64,000 bases of DNA. Origin: Pseudonocardia ammonioxydans (GTDB lineage Bacteria; Actinomycetota; Actinomycetes; Mycobacteriales; Pseudonocardiaceae). How positions within the stretch are numbered: the stretch's first letter is position 1; the number at the start of each line of letters is the position of its first letter. The notes beneath the pieces were generated by a model that was not told where the DNA came from, did not search any database, and saw only the letters and a program-made list of their open reading frames with translations. Both the position numbers and the translations under genes were made by a program. The stretch is taken from contig NZ_FOUY01000027.1 in the NCBI RefSeq assembly GCF_900115005.1, positions 1-64,000 of the forward strand, read 5' to 3'. Shown here piece after piece: positions 1 to 7,775 of the stretch.

Positions 1-137
1 CCAGCCGTATCAGTCCGAGACCGAACGCCAGGTCGCGTTCGGGGACTGGCTCGACTGGTACAACTTCCACCGACCCCACACCGGAATCCGAGGCCACGCA
101 CCAGCCGACCGCGTCACCAACCTCTCCGGATCACACA
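1..137 (+). mobile_element. right end of an IS481-type insertion sequence
   Basis: Reading inward from position 137 on the minus strand the sequence begins TGTGTGATCC, matching the TGT start usual for IS481-family terminal repeats. The next six bases, 138-143, are GCTAGA, which fits the NCTAGN target duplicated by some members of the family. The left end and the second target copy are outside the window. The boundary is inferred from the TGT/CTAG arrangement and not from a second terminal repeat. Confidence 0.55.
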
Positions 138-142
138 GCTAG
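1..142 (+). CDS. IS481-family transposase, C-terminal fragment
   Basis: The frame is open from the window edge and ends at TAG 140-142, giving 46 residues. It contains WLDWYNFHRPHTGIRGHAPADRV, written here as WLDWYNFHRPH followed by TGIRG, which is the end of a DDE integrase core as found in IS481/IS3-type transposases (W-x-x-x-YN-x-x-RPH). The rest of the gene lies to the left of the window. The terminal TAG is not clearly part of the element itself: it falls in a CTAG that also supplies the stop of the neighbouring convergent gene. Family assignment rests on the short C-terminal motif plus the CTAG target. Confidence 0.8.
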   Translation, partial: QPYQSETERQVAFGDWLDWYNFHRPHTGIRGHAPADRVTNLSGSHS

Positions 143-945
143 ATCGCGGACAGCACCGCGCGCAGGATCGCGACCTGGCCCAGGGGGCTGGGGTGCAGGC
201 CGTCGTCCTCCCAGAAGCCGGGACGCACCGGCAGCCGGCTCAGGTCGATCGCCTCCGGGTCCACCTCCCGGACGACCGCGACGAGCTCGGGCAGGTCGCT
301 CGCGTCCCACCACTCGCCGGTGATCTCCCGGGTCAGGCCGACGCGCGCCGGGTCGACCGGCGGCGGGACGACGAACCGCACCCGCGCCCCGCCGTCGGTC
401 TCGAGCAGCAGGCGCAGCGCACGCAGGTTCCGCGCGGTCTCCGACGCCGACACCATCCGGATCCCGGTGGTCGCGCCCTCGCGGCGGACGTCGTTCGTGC
501 CGAGCATGACCAGCACCCGGGTCGGGACCCGCGAGACCAGCACCGGGCCGAGCGCGAGCGCCTCGGAGCTGGTCCGCCCGGACAGGGCCAGGACCTCCAC
601 CGACGCGTCGGGCTCGACCATCGGCACCAGCTCGGCGAGCAGCCGGGCCCAGCTGAGCCGGTCCGCGGAGATCGAGTCCCCGACCACGACGACCCGCTCC
701 CCCGGCCGCAGCGCCATCCGGTGCAGCCCGGCCGCGACCGGACGCTCGCCGAGCAGCGCGCGCGCCGCGGACCGCACCCGGCCGGACAGATCCGACCGCA
801 CACCGGCGACGGCCGCGGCGTCCAGGCCGGCGGTCGTGGCCAGCAGCCGGTCGATCTCCTCCTCCCGCACCCCGAAGGCGGCGAACGCCGGCCACGCGGT
901 GAGGTCGGCATACCGGATCAGCCGGGTCATCAGGTCGCTGTCCAC
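139..945 (-). CDS. SGNH/GDSL-type hydrolase
   Basis: A 268-residue protein with the SGNH esterase blocks in order: GDSIS (block I, serine nucleophile), LSGRTSSE (block II, Gly), VMLGTNDVRR (block III, Asn) and DGLHPSPLG (block V, Asp/His). No signal peptide is visible, so it is probably a cytosolic esterase or lipase-like enzyme; the substrate cannot be told. I chose GTG 945 because GGAGG (951-955 on the plus strand as CCTCC) lies 5 nt upstream; an internal ATG at 930 is the alternative. Its stop codon TAG sits within CTAG 139-142, shared with the transposase stop, so the IS inserted at the very end of this gene without truncating it. Confidence 0.8.
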   Translation of the reverse strand: MDSDLMTRLIRYADLTAWPAFAAFGVREEEIDRLLATTAGLDAAAVAGVRSDLSGRVRSAARALLGERPVAAGLHRMALRPGERVVVVGDSISADRLSWARLLAELVPMVEPDASVEVLALSGRTSSEALALGPVLVSRVPTRVLVMLGTNDVRREGATTGIRMVSASETARNLRALRLLLETDGGARVRFVVPPPVDPARVGLTREITGEWWDASDLPELVAVVREVDPEAIDLSRLPVRPGFWEDDGLHPSPLGQVAILRAVLSAI

Positions 946-1033
946 GCATCCCTCCACATCGGTGGGTGGCCGGACACGAGCATCCCGCGTCGATCGGCGG
1001 CGCCCGCACCCGGCCCCGCGCGCAGGAGGCGGC

Positions 1034-2593
1034 TCAGCCGATGGTGCGGCCCACCCCGGCCCAGTACGGCGACCGCAGCTCACGCTTGAGGATCTTCCCG
1101 CTCGGATTGCGCGGCAACGCGTCCACCACGTCCACCGAGCGCGGCCGCTTGTACCCGGCGATCAGCGGCCGGACCCAGTCGAGCAGCGCGTCCGGATCGA
1201 TCGTCGCCCCCTCGCGGGGCACGACGACCGCCTTCACGGCCTCGCCCCAGCGCTCGTCGGGCACCCCGATCACCGCCACGTCGGCGACGTCCGGGTGCTC
1301 GGACAGCACGCTCTCGACCTCGATCGGGTACACGTTCTCCGCCCCGGTGACGATCATGTCCTTGATCCGGTCGGTGAGGAACAGGTAGCCGTCCTCGTCG
1401 AAATAGCCGGCGTCGCCGGTGCGCAGCCTGCCGTCGTCGCCGAGCGCGGCCGCGGTCTCCTCGGGCCGCCGCCAGTAGCCGGAGGTGACCTGGTCGGAGT
1501 GGATGCGCACCTCACCGACCGCGCCCGCCGGGAGCTGCTCCCCGGTGGCCGGGTCGACGACCGTGAGCTCCACCCACGGGTACGCCCGCCCGGCCGAGCG
1601 CATCAGACGGGCCCGCGGGCCGTCCGGGTCGTGGTCGTCGGGGTCCAGCTGGGTGATCGCACCGGTGGTCTCGGTGGAGCCGTAGACCTGGAACAGCGGC
1701 GCCCGGAACGTCTCGACGACCGAGCGGAGCGCGCCCGCGGTGATCGGCGAGGCGCCGTAGGCGATCGAGCGCAGCGCCGACCAGTCCCGCTCGGCCGCCC
1801 CGGGCACCGCGACGAGCATCTGCAGCACCGCCGGGACGAGGAAGGCGTTGGTGACCCGCTCGTCGGACATCGTGTCCAGCAGGGCACCCGGCACGATGTC
1901 GGCGACCAGCACCACCCGAGCACCCGCCGCGAGGCACACCAGCGCGTAACCGACCCCGCCGATGTGGAACAGCGGCATCGCGACCAGCGCCGTCGACCCC
2001 GTGTCGATCGACCAGTGCCCGGCCGCGAGCAGCAGCGCGGAGAACTGCCGGTGCGCCAGCAGCACACCCTTGGGCAGCCCGGTGGTACCCGAGGTGTAGA
2101 GCTGCAGCACCGGGTCGTCCGGGGACGAGCCGTCCGGGACCGACGACGGCAGCGGCGCGGCCGGGGCGTCCCGCCAGGCCTCGTAGCCGTCCCCGGCCAC
2201 GAGCACGCGCCGGTCCCCCAGCGCGGGCCGCAGCGCCGCGAACTCCGGGCCGAGCACGACGAGCCCGGCGTCGGCGTCCTCGACGAGCGCGAGCAGGTCG
2301 GCCTCGGTGAGCCGGATGTTCAGCGGGACCGACACCGCGCCGATCCGCGGCGCACCCAACAGCAGCTCCAGGAACTCCGGGCAGTTCTTCCCGATGAAGA
2401 CCACCCGGGCACCGGCGCCGAGGCCGAGATCCGCGAGCGCGGCCGCGGCGAGCCCGGCCCGCCGGTCCAGCTCCCGGTAGCTGACGGTGGCGCCGTCGAA
2501 CGAGACGGCGGTCTGGTCCGGGTGCGCCGCCACCCGCTCCCGGAGGATGTCGGTCAGCCGGAAATCCGTCGCCACAGTGCTCTGAGCTGCCAC
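1034..2593 (-). CDS. acyl-CoA ligase (AMP-forming, class I adenylate-forming enzyme)
   Basis: 519 residues, the normal size for fatty-acid or aromatic acid CoA ligases. Motifs run in family order: the P-loop YTSGTTGLPKGV, the A5 motif YGSTETTG, the hinge region TGDAGYFDEDGYLFLTDRIK, and the lysine loop PRNPSGKILKREL at the C-terminus. The enzyme would activate a carboxylic acid with ATP and CoA. Start GTG 2593 has GAAGGAG six bases upstream. It is divergent from a GntR regulator and lies beside an acyl-CoA dehydrogenase, so the three probably form an acyl-CoA catabolic unit under that regulator. Exact acid substrate is unknown. Confidence 0.85.
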   Translation of the reverse strand: MAAQSTVATDFRLTDILRERVAAHPDQTAVSFDGATVSYRELDRRAGLAAAALADLGLGAGARVVFIGKNCPEFLELLLGAPRIGAVSVPLNIRLTEADLLALVEDADAGLVVLGPEFAALRPALGDRRVLVAGDGYEAWRDAPAAPLPSSVPDGSSPDDPVLQLYTSGTTGLPKGVLLAHRQFSALLLAAGHWSIDTGSTALVAMPLFHIGGVGYALVCLAAGARVVLVADIVPGALLDTMSDERVTNAFLVPAVLQMLVAVPGAAERDWSALRSIAYGASPITAGALRSVVETFRAPLFQVYGSTETTGAITQLDPDDHDPDGPRARLMRSAGRAYPWVELTVVDPATGEQLPAGAVGEVRIHSDQVTSGYWRRPEETAAALGDDGRLRTGDAGYFDEDGYLFLTDRIKDMIVTGAENVYPIEVESVLSEHPDVADVAVIGVPDERWGEAVKAVVVPREGATIDPDALLDWVRPLIAGYKRPRSVDVVDALPRNPSGKILKRELRSPYWAGVGRTIG

Positions 2594-2634
2594 TCCGTGC
2601 TCCTTCGGTCGTCGTCGGCCGTCACTGCCAGCGA

Positions 2635-2653
2635 ATCGTATATGATAGTGGCT
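2635..2653. promoter_or_regulatory. promoter and GntR operator between ligase and regulator
   Basis: ATCGTATATGAT at 2635-2646 is a dyad (ATCnTATAnGAT) resembling the AT-n-GTATAC-n-AT boxes bound by FCD-type GntR proteins. It overlaps TATGAT (2641-2646), a good -10 hexamer for the plus-strand gene; seven bases further lies GTG 2654, so the regulator mRNA is probably leaderless. The box also sits about 40 bp upstream of the divergent ligase start, which would allow joint control. Confidence 0.55.
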
Positions 2654-3385
2654 GTGCCTATGTCGTCGCCGGACCGTGTGCTCGGCCCCGTGACCCTCCC
2701 GGGGCGCTCGCCCCAGCTCCCCGACCGGATCGCGCTGGTGCTGCGCGACCGGATCCTCTCCGGCGAGCTGCGTCCGGGCACGTTCCTGCGGATGGACCGG
2801 ATCGCCGCCGAGCTCGGCGTGAGCCACACCCCGGTCCGTGAGGCGCTGCAGTCGCTGCGCGCCGAGGACATGGTCCACGCGGTCCCCCGCCGCGGGTTCG
2901 TGGTCGCCGAGCTGACCCGCGACGACGTCGCCGACCTGTTCGAGGTCCAGGCCGACCTGACCGGCACGCTCGCCGCCCGGGCCGCCGAACGGCTCGCCCC
3001 CGGCGACCTCGACCGCCTGCGGGTGCTGGCCGACCGCGTCACCGAGCTCGCCGGGAGCACCCGCGAGGACAACGACCCGGCCGAGCTGGACCCGCTGGTC
3101 TCGGCCGAGCACCGGCTGCACGCCGAGGTCAACCGGGTGGCCGCATCGCGCAAGCTCGCCTGGCTGGTCGGGCGGTCGGCCCACTACCTGCCGGCGCACT
3201 TCTACACCGGCTCCCCCGCCTGGCGGACGGGCGCGCTCCGCTCGCACGCCGAGCTGCTCGACGCGCTCGGCGCGACCGATCCGGACGCCGCGCGGTCGGC
3301 GATGCGCCGGCACGTGCTCGACGGCCGGGACCTGCTCCTGGCCCACCTGGACGCGATCGGTATGTGGACCGATCCCCCGACGTGA
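2654..3385 (+). CDS. GntR-family regulator, FCD subfamily
   Basis: About 243 residues. The N-terminal winged helix-turn-helix shows LRDRILSGELRPGTFLRMDR and LGVSHTPVREALQSL, the GntR signature; the C-terminal half (VADLFEVQADLTGTLAARAA onward, with conserved His in EHRLHAEVN and RSHAELL) is an FCD all-helical ligand domain that often binds a metal and an organic acid. There is no Shine-Dalgarno upstream of any candidate start (ATG 2642, GTG 2654, ATG 2660); GTG 2654 is preferred because it is 7 nt after TATGAT. It likely represses itself and the divergent acyl-CoA ligase, and perhaps the acyl-CoA dehydrogenase 25 bp downstream. Confidence 0.8.
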   Translation: MPMSSPDRVLGPVTLPGRSPQLPDRIALVLRDRILSGELRPGTFLRMDRIAAELGVSHTPVREALQSLRAEDMVHAVPRRGFVVAELTRDDVADLFEVQADLTGTLAARAAERLAPGDLDRLRVLADRVTELAGSTREDNDPAELDPLVSAEHRLHAEVNRVAASRKLAWLVGRSAHYLPAHFYTGSPAWRTGALRSHAELLDALGATDPDAARSAMRRHVLDGRDLLLAHLDAIGMWTDPPT

Positions 3386-3410
3386 GAACGCCGAACCGAG
3401 GAGGAGACCG

Positions 3411-4556
3411 ATGCCCGTGACCCTGAGCGAGGACCAGGCCGACCTGGCCCGCGCGATCGGCGAGTTCTGCCACCGCGAGCTCGGCTCGAAGGAACGCCGC
3501 GACGAGCTCACCGAGAACGGGACGAACCCGCACTCGCAGGAGATCTACCGGAAGATGGCCGGGCTGGGCTGGCTCGGCATCGCCGTCCCCGAGGAGTACG
3601 GCGGCGCCGGCAGCGGCATGCGGGAGCTGCTGGTGTTCCTGGAGGAGACCTCCTACGGCCAAGCGCCGATCTCGGGCTTCGCCACCACGATCATCACTGC
3701 GGCGGCGATCGAGAAGTTCGGCTCCGAGGCGCAGAAGCGGGAGCTGCTCGGCGGGGTGTGCCGCGGCGACGTGCTGTCGATCTCGATGTCCGAGCCGGAG
3801 GCCGGGTCCGACGTGGGCGGCCTGACCTGCCGCGCGACGCGGACCGATTCCGGCTGGCGGATCGACGGGCAGAAGACCTGGTGCTCGAACGCGCACATCG
3901 CGACGCACATCCTGCTGGTCGCCCGGACCTCCACCGAGGGCGGCAAGCACGACGGCCTGACGATGTTCGTCGTGCCGGCCGACGCCGCCGGGCTGACCGT
4001 GCGCGGCATCGACACGATGGGCGGCAAGGAGGTCAACGACCTCTACTTCGACGGCTGCGAGCTGCCCGCCGACGCCGTCGTCGGCACCGAGGGCCAGGGC
4101 TGGAAGCAGCTGATGGCCGGGCTCAACCTGGAGCGGATGATCCTCGCCGGGCTGATGCTGGGGCTCTCCCGCCGGGCGTTCGACGACACCGTCGCCTACA
4201 TCCGGGAGCGCACCCAGTTCGGCCGCCCGGTCGGCAGCTTCCAGGCCATGCGGCACCGGGTCGCCGACAACGCGACCGAGCTGGCGGCGACCCGGCTCCT
4301 GGTCCACGACACCGCCCGGGTGATCGACGAGGCGGAGCCGGGCGCGCTGTTCCCGCGCGAGGCGTCGATGGCCAAGCTGAAGGCCACCGAGCTGGCCAAG
4401 CACCTCTCGCTGGAGGGGATGCAGATGCTCGGCGGGTACGGCTACGCCACCGAGTACGGGATGGAACGGCTGCTGCGGCAGAGCGTGGTGTCCACCGTGT
4501 ACGGCGGCACCAGCGAGATCCAGCGCGACATCATCGGCAAGACGTACGGCCTCTGA
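3411..4556 (+). CDS. acyl-CoA dehydrogenase
   Basis: 381 residues with the complete acyl-CoA dehydrogenase fold: FAD/substrate motif SMSEPEAGSDVGGL, RERTQFGRPVGSFQ and C-terminal YGGTSEIQRDIIGK. The glutamate found at the YEGT position in medium-chain enzymes is glycine here (YGGT), but E241 in LNLERMILAG corresponds to the helix-G catalytic Glu of the isovaleryl/long-chain dehydrogenases, so an active enzyme of that type is expected. The start ATG follows GAGGAGG with ideal spacing. It is 25 bp after the GntR gene and probably shares its mRNA. Electrons would pass to ETF. Chain-length specificity cannot be read from sequence. Confidence 0.87.
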   Translation: MPVTLSEDQADLARAIGEFCHRELGSKERRDELTENGTNPHSQEIYRKMAGLGWLGIAVPEEYGGAGSGMRELLVFLEETSYGQAPISGFATTIITAAAIEKFGSEAQKRELLGGVCRGDVLSISMSEPEAGSDVGGLTCRATRTDSGWRIDGQKTWCSNAHIATHILLVARTSTEGGKHDGLTMFVVPADAAGLTVRGIDTMGGKEVNDLYFDGCELPADAVVGTEGQGWKQLMAGLNLERMILAGLMLGLSRRAFDDTVAYIRERTQFGRPVGSFQAMRHRVADNATELAATRLLVHDTARVIDEAEPGALFPREASMAKLKATELAKHLSLEGMQMLGGYGYATEYGMERLLRQSVVSTVYGGTSEIQRDIIGKTYGL

Positions 4557-4767
4557 ACCGCGGGGCCCGCTCGGCCGGCCCGATCCGGGCGCCGGCACCT
4601 GATGCTCGGCCGGCCCGGTCCCGGTGCCGGCACCGATGCGCACGCTCGGCCGGCTCGATCCGCGCGCCGGCACCCGAACCGAGGGGCACGCTCGACCGGC
4701 TGGATCCGGGCGCCTGCACCTGAACCGAGGGGCACGCTCTGCCGCCTCGGTCCCGGCGCCGGTACGC
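4555..4767. repeat. degenerate 46-bp tandem repeat, five units
   Basis: Five head-to-tail units start at 4555, 4601, 4635, 4676 and 4722; full units are 46 bp and two are shortened to 34 and 41 bp. Each begins GAACCG or GATG, has a CTCGGCCGGCTCGATCC-like centre and ends GCGCCGGCACC. The array starts on the stop codon of the acyl-CoA dehydrogenase and runs to just short of the glycosyltransferase stop. It could serve as a bidirectional transcription end, but it has no U-tract. Confidence 0.7.
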
Positions 4768-4800
4768 CGCCCTGCTGCTGGCCGGCCGGGGGCCAGTCGG

Positions 4801-6201
4801 TCAGCGCGCCCCGACGCAGGCCCGCTCGGCCCGCGGCGTCGGCACCGCGGCGGTCCCCCGGGCCACCACCGTCGGCACGGTGGCCTGCGCCCGACCGTCG
4901 CCGTCGCCGTCCGTGACCGGGGCGGCCTCGTCGGCGGGACGGGCGGCGCGCCGGATGTGTGCGGGAACGGTGCTGCTCCGGCGCGGCATCAGCATCGGCG
5001 GGACCGCGCCGCCGTTGCGGCGGACCTCGCGGGACCGGCGCACGTACGCCAGGCCGCCGCGGGCCAGCCGGGCACCGCGCTGCAGCGCCCCGGCCTCCGG
5101 CATCGCCGCACCGGCACCGGCCTCGCGCTCGGAGATGTGGCGCAGCCGGGCGACCGCGGCGGGCAGCCGGCGCAGCGCCGCCGCCCGGCCCTGCGGGGAC
5201 AGCGCGACCTTGGTGAGGAAGCTGCCGAGCCCGACCGCGTAGCCCTCGAGCTGCGAGGCGAGCGCGTCGTGGTCGGGACGGTGGTGGTGCCACAGGTACG
5301 CGCCCGGCACGTAGCCCAGCACGTGACCGGCCAGCACCATCCGCACCAGGAACTCGATGTCCTCACCGCCGTGCGTCGGCGTGCCCGGGCCCATGGCCTC
5401 GTCGAAACCGCCGACCGAGCGGGCCGCGACGGCGCGCACGGCGAGGTTGGCACCGATGCCGAACAGGCCCGGCGCGAACGGGAAGACCGGCGAGTCCGCG
5501 GGCGGGTGGTCCAGCGAGAACCGGCGCGGGGCGAAGCCCTTGTTCCAGGCCAGCGCGACGTCGGCGGCCCGCTCCTCGGGGCTGCCCAGCCGCGCCGCGA
5601 GCACCGGGCCGGACACGCAGGCCAGATCCGGGTCGGCGGCGAACGCCCCGGCGATGCGACCGGCCCAGCCGCGGTCGACCTCGGTGTCGTCGTCGGTGAA
5701 GGCGACGATCTCGGTACGGGCCTCGGCGAGTCCGCGGTTGCGCCCGATCGAGACGCCCCGGCGGGGTTCGCGCACGTAGCGGACCCGCGACGAGCCCGCG
5801 GCGGCGACGGCGAGCTCGGTGCGCTCGTCGTCCGGGTCGTTGTCGACGACGACGACCGACAGCGCCGGGTGCTCGGAGGCCAGCACCGCGCGCAGGCAGC
5901 GGGCCAGCGACTCGGGACGGTTCCGGGTGGCGATGACGACGGTGACCGGGTCGGTCCCGACCGGCGCCCGCTCGACCCGCCCGAGGGGCCCCAGCGGCGC
6001 GACGGCGTCCGCGATGTCGGCGGCGGAGGCACGCCCGTTCCGCAGGGGCACCGTGACCTGGCCCTGCGGGGTGCCGTCCACCGTGATCAGCAGGCGGGCG
6101 GCGCCGAACCGCGGGTCGACCACGAGGTCACGTGCGGGCCCGAGCCGGTCCAGCTCGCCCACCCAGGTCGGTTCGTCCGGATTCGTCGCCATGGGTCCCA
6201 T
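4801..6201 (-). CDS. family 2 glycosyltransferase
   Basis: 466 residues. Residues about 85-330 hold a GT-A fold: VTVVIATRNRPESLARCL (donor-binding start), VVVVDNDPDD, AFTDDDTEVDRGW with the D-x-D metal site, and THGGEDIEFLVRMVLAG, the ED acceptor/base motif. The first 85 residues form a separate non-catalytic domain and the last 120 are Arg/Ala-rich and probably disordered. No membrane helix is evident, so it is likely a cytosolic or peripheral enzyme transferring a nucleotide-sugar to cell envelope or secondary-metabolite acceptors. Start ATG 6201 has AGGAG 11 nt upstream; ATG 6192 is possible. The acceptor is not predictable. Confidence 0.83.
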   Translation of the reverse strand: MGPMATNPDEPTWVGELDRLGPARDLVVDPRFGAARLLITVDGTPQGQVTVPLRNGRASAADIADAVAPLGPLGRVERAPVGTDPVTVVIATRNRPESLARCLRAVLASEHPALSVVVVDNDPDDERTELAVAAAGSSRVRYVREPRRGVSIGRNRGLAEARTEIVAFTDDDTEVDRGWAGRIAGAFAADPDLACVSGPVLAARLGSPEERAADVALAWNKGFAPRRFSLDHPPADSPVFPFAPGLFGIGANLAVRAVAARSVGGFDEAMGPGTPTHGGEDIEFLVRMVLAGHVLGYVPGAYLWHHHRPDHDALASQLEGYAVGLGSFLTKVALSPQGRAAALRRLPAAVARLRHISEREAGAGAAMPEAGALQRGARLARGGLAYVRRSREVRRNGGAVPPMLMPRRSSTVPAHIRRAARPADEAAPVTDGDGDGRAQATVPTVVARGTAAVPTPRAERACVGAR

Positions 6202-6303
6202 GGTGCGACTCGCTCCTGTGATGACGCTGAGACCTGAGCGTGCGTGGCGCAACACTGCTCCGGGCGAGCCCGGGAGCTCCCCCGTACGGCCCGCCCGCAC
6301 CGT

Positions 6304-6370
6304 CCTCGTCGAGATGCAGCTCAGCGCGAATTGCCGATCTTCCCGCGACGCTGAGCTGCATCTCGGCGGG
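6304..6370. repeat. dispersed hairpin element P1, copy 1
   Basis: A perfect 17-bp inverted repeat, CGAGATGCAGCTCAGCG at 6310-6326 and its complement at 6349-6365, flanks a 22-nt loop. Aligned without gaps to 32851-32917, 57 of 67 positions agree by hand count, including most of the loop (GCGCGAATTG-y-CGATCTT). It lies in the 332-bp gap between the glycosyltransferase and the TPR gene, where I see no coding potential; the remainder of that gap holds nothing else recognisable. Confidence 0.75.
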
Positions 6371-6533
6371 CATCGGGTGTTGCCGGCCGGGCGCGATGCG
6401 AGATCGGATCGGCCCTGCTCCATGCGGGCATACGGGCACCCGGACATGCGGGCCCGCCGCACCGCGGGAATGCCCCGGTACCGCCCACCGTTCTGGTTGA
6501 TGCTTCAACAAATGGACCGGAGGGAGGCCGACG

Positions 6534-6890
6534 ATGAACCTCGACTCGCTGCCCTGGACGGTGGACGCCACCGCGGGCCCGGCCGACCGCTGGGAGCAGG
6601 CGACCTACCTGTTCGACTCCGGCGACCACATCGCCGCCGCGCGGGTACTCGCCGATCTCGTCGCCGAGGAGCCCGACGCGCCGGCCCTCCGCCAGCTGCT
6701 GGCCCGGGCGTACTACCACTCGGCGCAGCTCGGCCGCGCCGAGTCCGAGCTGCGTGAGCTGCTCGAGCGGGCCCCGTCCGACGGGTACGCCCATCTGCTG
6801 CTCGGCCGGACGCTGCAGCGGCGGTCCCGGCACGACGAGGCCGCGCCGCACCTGCGCCTGGCCGCCGCGATGGGCGTCACCGCGTCCTGA
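6534..6890 (+). CDS. small tetratricopeptide-repeat protein
   Basis: 118 residues, soluble, mostly helical. Two to three TPR-like helical pairs are visible: WEQATYLFDSGDHIAAARVL, APALRQLLARAYYHSAQLG and SDGYAHLLLGRTLQRRSRHD, with the small residue and Tyr/Leu spacing of the TPR consensus. A strong GGAGGGAGG precedes ATG 6534. TPR proteins of this size mediate protein-protein contacts; there is no enzymatic domain. A hairpin terminator follows 5 bp after the stop, so the gene is transcribed alone. The partner and role are unknown. Confidence 0.75.
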   Translation: MNLDSLPWTVDATAGPADRWEQATYLFDSGDHIAAARVLADLVAEEPDAPALRQLLARAYYHSAQLGRAESELRELLERAPSDGYAHLLLGRTLQRRSRHDEAAPHLRLAAAMGVTAS

Positions 6891-6894
6891 CCGC

Positions 6895-6924
6895 GGGTGG
6901 CACCGGTGCCCGCCGGTGCCACCC
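6895..6924 (+). terminator. hairpin terminator of the TPR gene
   Basis: GGGTGGCACCGG (6895-6906) and its exact complement (6913-6924) form a 12-bp stem with a 6-nt loop, 4 bases after the TPR stop codon. There is no T-run, which is common for actinobacterial terminators. Confidence 0.65.
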
Positions 6925-7054
6925 CGGCCCGGCGGGCACCGCGTCGCCCGACCGCTCCCCCGGCCCCAGGTTCACCCGACGCGTACGACCACGTCACCGC
7001 GCCCGCCGGCCCGGCCCGCAGTCGCCGCGGAGGACTTCGGCGGCCGGCCGAACG

Positions 7055-7745
7055 CCGTCCAGTTGCACGATCCCGCCCTGCCACAGGCGACAACGCGCAG
7101 ATGACCATGACCACGGCCGTCGAGCTGCACGCTTCCGCCCCGCCGAGGGCGGAAACGTGCACGTCACCACGGTCGCGTCGTCGAGACGCACGCTTCCGCC
7201 CTCTGCACTGTCGAGAACGCCCACTCGCCACGGCTCGTGCCGTCGATCCGCACGGTGCCGCCCCCGGCCCGGGCGGCATCGTGCAGCTTGCCGGCGCCGA
7301 GGCCGGCGAGGTGCACCCTTCCGCCCTCCCGAGGACGAGACCGTGCAGATCGCCGCGGCCGGCGCCTACTGGGGCGCGCACTGCACCCTCGCGGTGACAA
7401 GAACGTGCAGCTCAGCACTCCCGGCACTATCGAGGTACGTGCCCCTGCCCTCCCGAGGGCGGAAACGTGCAGATCACCATGGCCGCCGCCGTCCAGTTGC
7501 ACGATCCCGCCCTGCCACGGGCGACAACGCGCAGATGACCATGACCACGGCCGTCGAGCTGCACGCTTCCGCCCCGCCGAGGGCGGAAACGTGCACGCCA
7601 CCACGGTCGCGTCGTCGAGGCGCACGCTGCTGCCCCCTGGCGCGACGGCGCGGCCGCCGCGATCGGGGTGCACCGCGCGCTGCTGCCTCCGGATGCGAGA
7701 CGCCCGTGAGCGGGGCGCGTGCACCGCGCGCCGTCCCCGACGAGC
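7055..7745. repeat. array of about twelve ~62-bp hairpin units
   Basis: A noncoding tract of about 690 bp between convergent genes. A GCAC(G/C) marker recurs at 7065, 7127, 7188, 7250, 7313, 7378, 7441, 7499, 7561 and 7622 (spacing 58-65, mean close to 62) and again at 7670 and 7721. Most units fold into a stem: TGCACGcTTCCGCCC pairs with GGGCGGAAaCGTGCA at 7126-7161. The unit at 7250-7284 keeps the stem with a compensatory change (TGCCGCCC opposite GGGCGGCA). Units at 7054-7201 and 7488-7635 are near-identical, offset 434 = 7 x 62, indicating a block duplication. Short open frames here look accidental. Confidence 0.8.
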
Positions 7746-7775
7746 ATGTGCGGCTCGGGCGGGCGCCGCGCCGGA

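Noticed and set aside
320..2640. Extension of the GntR gene upstream
   Set aside because: The frame stays open through the acyl-CoA ligase on the other strand; the regulator domain begins after 2654 and the upstream codon pattern is antisense.
3411..4556. Inactive acyl-CoA dehydrogenase because YEGT is YGGT
   Set aside because: E241 supplies the helix-G Glu used by isovaleryl/long-chain dehydrogenases, so activity is expected.
7055..7745. CRISPR array
   Set aside because: Units are long imperfect palindromes with no constant repeat alternating with unique spacers, and no cas genes are in the window.
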